From Ctena decussata (Eukaryota; Mollusca; Bivalvia; Lucinida; Lucinidae), in NCBI GenBank assembly GCA_963989385.1, contig OZ022501.1, positions 90,256,979 through 90,320,978 on the forward strand: a stretch of DNA of 64,000 nucleotides, written 5' to 3'. How positions within the stretch are numbered: the stretch's first letter is position 1; every line of letters begins with the position of its first letter. Below the pieces are notes generated by a model that did not search any database, was not told the DNA's origin, and worked only from the letters and a program-made list of their open reading frames with translations. Made by a program: the position numbers and the translations under genes. Of this stretch, positions 49,601 through 61,600 are shown in pieces.

Positions 49601-52600
49601 ACCACTCTAGGAAAATACCAGTTGTGGCCTAGTGGTTAAATAGAGGTTCTAGTGTAGAAGTTTTGGTATGGCAAACAAGATAGCGCAGGTTCGAATCTTG
49701 ACATCATTTTCTCTTTCTTTATTTAATTATTATTTTTTTATTTGTGTCTGTGTGTGGAAACATGACGGAAGGTATGTTCATTTCAGCACAGGGTTGCTAA
49801 GGCCCCTACTGCTTTTCCAAAATAAATGGCCTATCAGTTATATCAGATATATTAGACAAAACGAACAGAAGATGTGGAATAATGGAGGTGGTCGTGGTCG
49901 GGGCGATGGTGCTGGGTAAATTTCAGTTCCGGGGTTGGATAATAGTACGACAAGGGCCTACTTTACTTGCAGTAGGTGCGGGAAGGGGTGGTTTAATTTC
50001 AGCATTTTTCTCTCCCCTATCAGATCTCTCTTCTTTCTCACTCTCTCTGGAAGACGGCTCGATATAGACGGAAGTACCTTTCAAGGAACCGTTAAGCCCC
50101 CAACTAACCATAAATATATCAGGTTGGAATGAAACATAAAATTGATCAAATCTAAAATAAGAGGCAGGTAAAAGATAACAAGAGGACCATTGGTCCTGTA
50201 GCTCCCTGAGTCCATTCAGCCTCAGTACTCTAGGGTAAGTTACTTTAAGGCCATCGGTCAACTGGTTCTGGTGAAAAAGATTTTTAAAGGTTTTAACCAT
50301 AAATGAGCATGGAGGCCATGTTGGTCATGTGACCTGGACGTTTTAACAAATTTTCATTCCCTAACCCCCTGGAGGCTCTATATGAAATCTGGTTTCAAAA
50401 CTGTCCCAGGAGCTTTTGAGGAGATTGTCTGATAATGTCAAAATGACAGAGTTCTGGGTCAAAAGTCATAGAATGACACTGACCTCTTGTACTAATAAAT
50501 CTTCATGTGCTCATTAAGATGACTGTTGATACCAATTTTTAGGCATAAATCTCCAAAACTTTCGATGAAATCTTATGCTCTAGCATTTTCCCATATTTGA
50601 CCTTGCCGTAAAATGGTCAAGGTCAACCAAAGTCATCATTTTGGACATTCTTGATAGTACTGGAGTTCCCAATGCTACATACCAAGTTTCAAGGCCATTG
50701 GTCAATAGGTTCTTGAGAAGAAAATTTTTAAATGTTTTTCCCATATATGGACGTGGCGGCCATGTTGGTCATGTGACCTGGACCGTTTGAGCAAATTTTC
50801 ATTCCCTCAACCTCTGGAGGCTCTAGATGAAATTTGGTTACAACTGGCCAAGTGGTTTTTGAGGAGGTTGTATGAAATTTTCAAAATATGAGAGTTTTGG
50901 GTCAAAGGTCAAAGAATGACCTTGACCTCTTGTACCCATAAATCTTCATGTACTCATTAAGATGACTGCACATACCAATTTATAGGCCTTAATCTTCAAA
51001 AATTTCCATGAAATCTTATGTTGTAGCATTTTCTCATATTTGACCTTGCCGTAAAAAAGGTCAAGGTCAACCCAAGGTCATAATTTGAATCATCTTGATA
51101 GTACTCCAGTACCCAATGCTACATACCAAGTTTCAAGGCCACCGGTCAAATGATTCTGGAGAAGAAGATTTTTAAAAGTTTTTTCCATATATATGGGCGT
51201 GGCGGCCATGTTGGTCATGTGACCTGGAGGGTATGAAAAACTTTTCTTTCCCTCAACCCCTTTATGTGGCTGTCACACAGTGACGTATAGCATCAGCGTA
51301 TGCCGACGTATGAGAAATTTAGTAAACACGCCGGTGTACGTTGAATAAGTTAGGGGTACGTTATGAACAAGTTACGAGCACGCTCAAATACGTTGGTATA
51401 AGTTGTTGTACGTTGAATGCAGCCCAAAATTTTGTGCATGCATAAAATTTTCAACGTACGCCAACGTATTGTTTATAAGTTAGTCATAAGTTTGGTGTAC
51501 GCAACAGGTAAGTTATGCGTACGTTCATGCACGTACTTATAAGTTAATCATACGTTGACATACGTCGGCAGCCAGCAGGGTCATTGTGGAGCGTACGCGT
51601 AACTTATTTCTAACTTATTGGTAACGTACCTGTAACTTATACCGAGCGTATCCAGAATGTATCCAACCTATGCCTGACGACCTTAAAACGTATTCAACGT
51701 ATCACGAACGCACTGAGCGTATTTAGGTAACATATCCGCCAGCGACCAGGGCTTCAGCTATATATATTGAATACAGATCAGCAATTCATCACTTTTAAAT
51801 AAGGAATCTTCTTGGACCGCTTCTGCTTGTCGTTTTGGGGCTTGAGAGGGGGTTAATACTTCAGATGCCACCACAGCTGCTGCAGATGCCGCCACGGATA
51901 CCACTAAAGAGGCATTGGAGTCTGCGCGAGAGGGAGGTTGGCTACCATCGTAGGCACGGCAGTCGAGTGATGATTGGGACGACGGTAGGCATGCAGGTGG
52001 TCAGCTACTACCTGCAAAGTTCTCTAATTTTCGTTCTTTAGGCATGTCCATCGATCAATGTCCACTACAATAAAAAGAGTTGTAGAGAGCCATCGCTTTA
52101 CATCTGATCGTCGAAGCACGCTCCAACACTCTATACATAAGGTCGGCGTAAGTTAGACTAACGTTGTGCATGCGTTCGGCATAAGACGAGAACGCTACAG
52201 ATACGCTGGGAACACGCTGTTATACGCTTGTATAAGTTATGTATACGCTAGGGATAAGTTGTGAATAAGTTATTTATACGTTTCAATACGCTATGTGTGC
52301 GTTCCAAAACCGGCTGCTGTTTGATGTTTCAATTTATCTCCAGCGTATTGGATAAATTTTTCATACGTTGGCATACGTTGTCTGAAACGTTGTAGTGTGA
52401 CAGGGCCTTTAGGCTCTATATGGAATTTGGTTACAACTGGCCCAGTGACTTTTGAAGAGATTGTTTGAAATTGTGAAAAAATCAGACTTCTGGGCCAAAG
52501 GTCAAAGAATGACCTTGACCTCTTGTATTCTTAAATCTTCATGAACATACATGTGATGAACTCTTGAGGACCATGTGGGAGATCTGGATTTCATTTCAGG

Positions 52601-55600
52601 GAGATTGAGTTCCTCATCAGGGAGACTTTTTGACGGCAACTTTGATGCGTTGTTTCGAGTACTTAACTGTTTTTTTTTTTTTTTTTTTTTTTTGGTGGTG
52701 GGGGGGGGGGGGGGGGGGGGGGCTTCTTGTTTTAAAATAAAACAACATGAACTAAAGTACAGTTGTATAGTTTGTTTAACTTCTTTACTTTTGAGTTACC
52801 CAATACTTCAAATATAACCTCAAAAGTATGCCATTTCAGTGCAGTAACACTACCATCCTAAGTTTAATTTACAGTGTAATTGAACAGTACTGTTCATAGT
52901 GTTAGTGCTGACCATTCCATTGCTAGAAACAATCTGATTATCTGGCATTCTCAAACCATCACCCCTCCCCACTTTTTCCTAAACCTCCCTCAATGTAAAA
53001 GTCCAAAATTGCATCTTGGATGATGGGTCCGATTTGCTCCAGTTATTTTGATGAAAGCTGATACTTGTTACAAACTCAAAATCTGTTTATCTCAAAACCG
53101 AGTTATATTCTACACTTTAATGAACATACCTGTCATTAGAGCTGTCTATTTTCGTTGAATATTAGATTAAGAACAAATATAGCTGCATATTTGGGTCAGT
53201 AAACTTGTAGAATGGCATATTTCTGTCTCAGTCAGATGCTGAAGATCGCGGATTTCCCATGTTTTATTTATAAATTCACACTGGTTCTCATTTCGCATAC
53301 GATGCATCTGAACCGGCGGGAACTGGATAGAAAAACGCGGGAAACTATTCTTAAAGTGAACGAACCGACTTAAATAAAACAAAAAAAATTGCTTGTATCA
53401 TTATGATTTCATGAAAGTATGATCTGATCAGCCTGCGCAAATTTTGCATGATCGATATTTATAATGACTGTACATTACGTATCTGACATGTTTACTGAAA
53501 AAAAATCGATATGGAATCATTGTCGATTGGCGGCACTTCCATCTATTGCATTCGTGCAACTCAATGACATAAACAATGACCGATGCATAAAGCCGCGACG
53601 CAATAAAAGTTATTTGCTCTCGGTAAAAGTTACCTGCTATTACATTTAGAACAGGTACCTTTACTGGTGCGCTAGCCAATTTAACACCTCGCTGCGTCTG
53701 ATCAGCGAATACCCTTCGGAATGACACGTCCTATATTGCACCCTGTTAGGTAATTAGGTCACGGACAGTTAATCCTTTTGACAGCCGCCGTATAGTAGTT
53801 ACCGCAAAATGGACGGTTCAGAAAAAATTATGACAGGAAAATTCAGCATCCGGGAGATTCTGAATACTTTCCGGGAGCGCGGGAGATGGGCTCCATTTCC
53901 GGGAGACTCCCGGATGATCCGGGAGACATCACATGTATGCATGAACTCATTAAGATGACTGTAGACACCAATTTTTAGCCCAAAATCTTCAACAGTTTCC
54001 AAGATATCTTATGTTCTAGCATTTTGCCATATAAAACCACAAGGAAGCAAATTTGACCTTACTGTAAAAAAGGTCAAGGTCAACCCAAGGTCATAATTTG
54101 AATAATCTTGAAAGTACTCACGTACCCAATGCTACATACCAAGTTTCAAGGCCATCGGCCTATTGGTTCTGGAGAGGAAGATTTTTTTTATGTTTTTACT
54201 ATATATGGGCCTGGTGGCCATTTTGGTCATGTGACCAGGACCGTTTGAACAAATTTTCGTTCCTAAGGCCCCAGTAGGCTACATATGAAATTTGGTTACA
54301 ATCGGCCCAGCCGTTTCAGAGAAGAAGTCATTTGAAAGTGGGGACGGACGACGGACGGACGGACGACAGAGCCTCCTATACTATAAGCTCCCCCGGAGCC
54401 TCTGGCTCAGGTGAGCTAAAAATCTAAGCCTGGAGAACTCTAGGCATCAAAATATAAAGTTTCATTTCGGTTTAATTTTAACCGATAGAAAGAAAAAAAA
54501 TATTTCAAACTGATCTGGATTCAAACCTGCAATCTTCTGTCCGCAAAGTTGCCACGGTACCTCTGCACTACGCCACATTGCTCAGAAATTAGTCAATTTA
54601 ATACCTTGTCAAATTAACAGGCTGAGTAGTTTATGATACACTTCTGTTTCACCTATCGCAAAATAATGGTTCAGTCTATTTACATTCTGAATATCCTAAC
54701 TGGACAGTATATAGGTGCCACTGAGTAACACTGTACAATTAACTAACAGTTGACATAGGTAAATATTGGCCATTCTAAGGCTGTTCCATAAATAAACTTA
54801 CTCCCTTGTAAAATACAGTTAAAATATCTTCTAAAAATGGGCAGTTTTCAAAAGAAACTTTTTAGTTTCAAAATATAATTTTGAGGAAAATTATAGATTA
54901 GTTATGTATAAGATAGACATTAAAGATGCGCTTTCCTTCAGAGTGATAGCTGTGGTAGTTTTAGAGATATTTAGCAAAATGACCTGTTTTATAGATAGCA
55001 AATGGCCTATACCAAGTTTTAAGGCAATGGGTCATTTGGTTCTGGAGAAGAGGATCTGTAAGGGTTTTTACCATATATGGGTGTGGCCACCATGTTGGTC
55101 ATGTGACCTGGACCGCTTGAACAAATTTTCCTTCGCTCATCCCCTACCATACCAAATTGCAAGCATCTGAGCAAACTGGTTCTCAAGAAAAAGATTTTTT
55201 TTGGGGTGGGGCCATTTTGGACCCTGGGGCCGCCATTTGAATAGACTTGGTAAAGGACCATTTGGCCGTGCTACAAACCGAATTTCAAGCATCTGAGCAC
55301 AGCAGTTCTAGAGAAAAAAATTTAAGTGTAATTTATTTTTCAACCCAAAACCCCCTGTCTCAGGGCCCTTTTGGACCCAGGGGCCACCATTTGAAAAAAC
55401 CTGGTAAAGGTCCACCAGGCAATGCTTCATACCAAATTTCAAGCATCTGAGCCCAGTTGTTCTGAAGAAGAAGATTTTAAATATTTTTCTATGTATTTCT
55501 ATGGTTCAAACCCAGGACTCCCTGCCACGGGGTCATTTTGGACCCTTAGACCAGCATTTGAACAAACTAAGTAAAGGACCACTATTTCAAGCACCTGAGC

Positions 55601-58600
55601 ATAGCAGTTATGAAGAAGAAGATTTTTTAATATTCTATGTATTTCTATAGCTCAAACCTAGGAATCCCTGCTGCGGGGCCATCTTGGACACTGAGGCTAC
55701 CAATCGAACAAACTTGGTATAGGACTACGAAGCAATGCTACATTCCAAATTTCAAGCATCTGAGCCTTGTGGTTCTGAAGAATAGGATTATTGAATATTT
55801 TAGTATGTATTTCTATGGTTCTGACCTGGACCTCTCTGCGGTGGGCCCATTTTAGAGCCTTGGGCAACCATTTGAATCAACTTAGTAAAGGACTACTAGG
55901 CAATGCTACATACCAAATTTCAAGCATCTGAGCCAAGTGATTCTAAAGCAAAAGATTTTTTGAATATTTTTCTATGTATTTCCATGGTTCAAACCTAGGA
56001 CTCCCTGCGCGAGGGGCCATTTCGGACCATGGGGCCACCAATTGAACAAACTTGGTAAAGGGCTACTAGGCAATCCTACATACCAAATCTCAAGCATTAG
56101 TGTCTTGCGGTTCTAAAGAAGAAGATTTTAGAATATTTTTCTATATATTTCTATGGTTCAAACCCGGGACTCCCTGCAGTGGGGCCATTTTGGACCCTGG
56201 GACCACCATTTGAACAAATGTGGTGAAGGACCATTAGGCAATGCTACATACCAAATTTCAAACATCTGAGCCAAGTGGTTCGAAAGCAAAAGATTTTTTG
56301 AATATTTTTCTATGTATTTCTATGGTTCAAACCTAGGACTCCCTGCCGTGGGGTCATTTCAGACCATGGGGCCACCAATTGAACAAACTTGGTTAAGGAC
56401 CATAAGGCAATGCTACATACCAAATTTCAAGTACCTGAGCCTTATGGTTCTAAAGAAGAAGATTTTAGATTCTATATATTTCTATGGTTCAAACCTAAGA
56501 CTCCCTGCCTTGGGGCCTTTGTGGACCCTGGGGCCACCATTTGAACAAACTTGGTACAGGACCATTAGGCAATGCTACATACCAAATTTCAAGCATCTGA
56601 GCCAAGTGGTTCTAAAGAAGAAGATTTTTGAATATTTTTCTACGTATTTCTATGGTTCAAACCCAGGACTCCCTGCCCCAGGGCCATTTTGGATCCTGGG
56701 GCCACCATTTGAACAAACTTGGTAGAGGACCACTAAGCAATGCTACAAACCAAATTTCAAGCATCTGAGGCAAGCAGTTCTGGAGAAGAAGATTTTTAAG
56801 TATATTTTATTTTCCAACCCAAGACCCCCTGCCCCAAGGCCATTTTGGAGCCCAGGGCCACTATTTGAACAAACTTGGTAGATGTCCACTAGACAATGCT
56901 TCATACCAAATATCAAAGCCCTAGGCCTAGCGATTTCTGAGAAGATGTCATTGAAAGCAAATTGTTGACGACAGACGACGGACGCCGCAAGACGCACAAC
57001 GGACACTGAGTGATCACAATAGCTCACCCTGAGCCTTTGGCTCAGGTGAGCTAAAAATTATTAGATGTTGCCAAAATTATTTCTCTTTCTAACCATATAA
57101 ATTTGAATATCGTCAGATAAGCAATTTTGCTACAGCAAAATTCCCCGCACACTTGAAAATGCATTGAAGTCTATGGAAAATCTGTTTTTGGGGAAAGACC
57201 TTTGACACTCGGCTGTATACACCATACCACTGCCATAATCTGAGGAATTCAAACCTGATAAATAACTTTCAAGTAAATGTTTAATGGATCTGCAACTGAT
57301 CATATATATCATACAGACTCCAAGGGAAAAGACTAACAATTCTGACTTAGGGACCCAGACTGCCGAAATTCAATATTTAACTTAAGGGGTATAGGCATTT
57401 TCTCCAAAAATTCAGAGGCCCAGCACAAAAATTTAGGGACCACGGGCTACTGGGTCCCTGTTAGTCTTTTTCTTGAGACTCAAAGCCTGTGACCTTGATT
57501 TGAAGTCAGTGGCAACATTTAAACTAATCTGTATAAAGCCACACAACATCAAATTGTTCTAAACATGTTCATTGCTTCCAAATATCAGACTGACAGTGCA
57601 AGCATAGCGCCATGAAGTAACTGTATTTATTCAGTCATAAGATGGATTATTACTCTTCCAAAACAAGCTCAATGATGTAGATCCATCTTATAAGATGGCT
57701 CTAGATCTTTGAGACAATTTTGGAAAAGAAAACCTCATTTTATAGCTGAATTACACAAAACTGATTTACATACCGTATATAAGGTAATTTTTGCGGTGTT
57801 CTATTTTTCGCGGTATTTCGCGGTCACTTAGAAACCGCAAATATTAAAATCGTGAAATAATTTCCAGTTTCTTACAAAGCATCTTCTGTAGACACAATGT
57901 TCATATATTTTAGTTCTGTTTGCTTCGGTAATTGCTGGTACTTTTTACTTGAGCCAGTTCTTTCATTAACCTGCGACAGTAATGAACGAACTGGCTCAAG
58001 TGAAAAAGAAGTAGTTTTGCTTTTCACGCACGCTGCTAACCACGAAAATTAAAAATCAAGAAAATTAATGTTTATGTTTTTGACCCTTAACCGTGAAAAT
58101 TTGAACCCGCGAAAATTACCGCATATACTGTATCTGCTGCAATTCTGGAGGGGTAAACTCCTGTCTAATAACCAAAAAAAATATTGTTCTTCTACTGATC
58201 TGCTTTTTGGCTGTTCCTTTACAAAGCTTAGGTGAATTCTACCCGCTAGTATTGAGAAAATTAGTGACTCACAACTAATGGATGAAAAAAATAAAATAAA
58301 AGCACAATTAAGTTTTCAAATCACACACTTTTTCCTTTGCACCCATCAAAAACATGGGACAGTTCAATGACTGTTGGAGCCCCTTGAGCTTCACAAACCT
58401 TAAATTAAGCAAATGTTTTGAAGATCGAAAAGTAAAAAGTGTTTTCACAACTCCATGAAATTAGAAAAGCTAAAATACTAACTGGCATGAGGGCATCCTC
58501 ATCTAGGCAAACACCTTTCAGTTTATCACACACAGTTTCACAGATATCTCTGGCTTCCTGAAATGGTAACCATACTGATACAATCAATGCGAGTGTATAC

Positions 58601-61600
58601 ATTTTTATGGGAAGCAACTCTGTCATTATCATTTTGCTTCCCTTCCCAATGGGTTCAACTTGTAAAGGAAAGAATTTGCTCCCAAGCAGAGTAAGAGCAG
58701 ACCTCTACTGAGTGGGGATGCTAATACTAAAGGCTTTAAGTTGTCTCCCTTTGAATAATAGTGGATATTCATGGGCATGTATACAGTCATCTACCTAAAA
58801 GAACTTGAACTCATTGGTGAACAAAATTTCTAATTGGTCACTTTTTCCATAAGTTTAAAGCAAATTAAGACTGATCTAGATACAAATTAAGAAGAGCGAA
58901 TGCCTATATATTCTTGTATTTTACAAGCAGCAAAATAGGTCAGCATTTACAAAATGATTTACTATAATTCAGATTTTCTGCTTTCTTGATTTTTTTCTTT
59001 CAACACTAGGGGGCTTCTCTTTAAGGATATAAATGCTCTCTGAATAGAGCAAACGCTTTCCTTTATGAGTAGCTCTCTTGGAAGAAGGAATTCTCTTTTA
59101 GTTATATATACATGCAGTTTAAAGTTTCATGGAAATAATTATAACAATTTTAAAGTAACAGAGCCAGCTTAATTTCCATGTAAAATAGTACTAAAGAACA
59201 TAATTCCCATAACAATGAAGGTGGCATTTTGGTTCTCATTCTTTAGATTTTATCTATTTACTCATCTATATCAAAATCCCTTTTCCCTTAAAGTAAAGGC
59301 TTGTACAAAGTCAATGTCCCAGTTTGCAGTTAAACATAAAAAATTGGGCATAAAATTCTGTATGTTTGCATATAAAACTTTTATCATAAAATTGTTACAA
59401 TTATCTCAGCACTGACAATCGACTCTGTATAATAGTTCTTGCTGAATGTTCAACCTAAATATAGTGTTTAATTTTACTTGTAAGATTCCACATCACTAAT
59501 ACTCCACTTCCTAACCTGAGTTGTAAAATTTCCAAAGACAAAACAATCCATATGCAGTTTATCGAGAAATGTTCTGACAAGACTCATTAAGTGAGCTTTG
59601 GTGAGGGAGTCCACGGCAGTATATCTCTCATGTCTGGTCCAGTAGGTCTGCTTGATGATTGCTTGGCGCACCATACTGAAACAGATATTCATAACTTAGG
59701 ATTACACGAATGTTGTAGCAGGAAAATGTATCTTATAGCATGTGTGAACAGTGTTAGAAATAAGGCCCAGACAACAACTTGCCCGGGGGGCAACTTGAAA
59801 TGAATTTCAACTTGCCCGCAAAGATTTTAACTTGCCCCCTGTATTTCATTGCAATTAAACCATTTATGTGTCATTTCTTCCAAAGTCACATAAGTAACAT
59901 AGTTCAAAATGCTCTCCATTTCTAAGACACCAAGCATAAATTCATGAACTTCAGAGATAACTAACCAACAGTTTTGATCACAGCTGGCTGCTGCCTAATC
60001 ATTTTCACAGTGCTACTTTAAATGGGATTCTTTTTTAGTTTTTTCTCCTTCAAAGCACTATATTGGTGGGTTTCAAACTTCTCATGCAAAACTTCAAAAA
60101 AGACATGAAACAAAATTATTTTCCAGAATTTTATCTCCCAGAATTTCAGGTTGTCCAGGGGGCAACCTTCCAAGACTATCAGATTGCCCCCAGCAAATTT
60201 AACCCATGTCGGGCAAGTGGGCAACTGCTTATTTCTAACACTGTGTGAAAAGGAAAGACTAAGATTAGCTTGTGAATCCAAACAGCCTGATCAGAGTCTC
60301 CCATTCTCACATATGCAGTCTTTGCACTTGGCAAATCTAAAAGACTCAAATAATTTTGCACAGCTGCAAACGCTGATTTTAGTGTTTACTGTACGCCAGA
60401 GCTCTAGATAAGAGGGAGTATTTGATGATAATTAGAGATAATTTTTCTTACTTCTCATTGAAACCATATGTTGTGACCCCTCACCTGAACCATCTGAGAT
60501 GGTTCACATGAGGGGTCACAACATATGTTTTTAAGGAGAATCAACAAAAATTATCCATAATTATCACCAAGCAATCCCTCTCATCTAGAGCTCTGGTATG
60601 GACATAGCTTAAGGTCTGTCTGGCCCATGTTCCTACTTCTTCTGTATGTATTCTCTGCTCTCGAAGGAATTTTTTAAGATTTTAATTCTATGCATTCAAA
60701 GTCAAAGTCAAAATTTATTTAACGTCGGAGACAGTAACAAGTAATACTAGCTATGAACAGCTATTTACCGACTAGAGCCCTAGTTTTTCACACTGTTTGC
60801 TGTAAATGAACCTTTCTTTCTTTTCAAATAAAGTCTATAGCATTTCTAATAAATGCCCCCTCTCTAATATACAACCCATCACATTTTCCTGTGAAAAAGT
60901 GACCATAATTCCACCAAAATTGGCTTCAGACTACAAAGTATGTCATTTTTTGCTCAAATTTTATTTTCAAAATGCTGATCATAGGTTTGTGAATTGCAAT
61001 GCACTATTAAAAGAAATATGGCCTATGAAAGTACACTTACCAGCAGGTATAGTTATACCAATACAGAAAGTGATGGTTGCATGCAAAGACTAATAATTAT
61101 AAACAAATTACTCATAAGATCCCCATTTTTAGATATACCACTATCATTGGATCTCCCCAATTAAGATTAAACTACAAAGGAATAGAAGGCAAATGAGCAT
61201 TTCATGCTCATTTGCCTTATATACTTTTGTAGTTTAGTCTCTATTGGGAGCCCCAATAGCTCAGTGGGTAAAGGTTGGTCTGCTAACCTTGTGGTCCCAG
61301 GTTTGATTCAATAGAAATCTTTTAGGCCATAAACGGGGTTCCATTGCACATGGCCTTTCATTATCAACCTCAGATCATCCTGATATGACTTAAATACTGT
61401 TCAAAAGGATGTAAAATTGCAAGTTATCCATCCATCCACCCATCAATATAATGCTATTCATTTATAATGCTGCATCTTGTATTGTGTAATGAAGAGATTA
61501 TACTAGATACTTACAAAGCGACTTCCTGCGGTTTGATCAAATCATTGTAGTATTCTTTCTTCAGCTGAGCTCTCAAAGCCTCAAACTGTTTGTCAGTGCA

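Larger units (their letters stand above)
50175..54417. repeat. Long tandem-repeat element containing two nested insertions
   Basis: Units of about 400 bp contain GGCCATGTTGGTCATGTGAC, AAGGTCAAAGAATGACCTTG and TACATACCAAGTTTCAAGGC. The end is GGACGGACGGACGACAGAGC followed by GGCTCAGGTGAGCTAAAAA. Interrupted at 51267-52405 and 52545-53939. Confidence 0.8.
58558..61514. other. NRDC introns flanking the exon at 59516-59675
   Basis: Holds an AAGGTG-type MITE remnant (58597-58790), a segment repeating CAACTTGCCC/GGGCAAGT in both orientations (59770-60240) and the foldback at 60396. The rest is unassigned. Confidence 0.45.

Noticed and set aside
56312..56725. 137-codon ORF with repeated peptide blocks
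   Set aside because: It is a by-product of the 165-180-bp tandem repeat being near a multiple of three.
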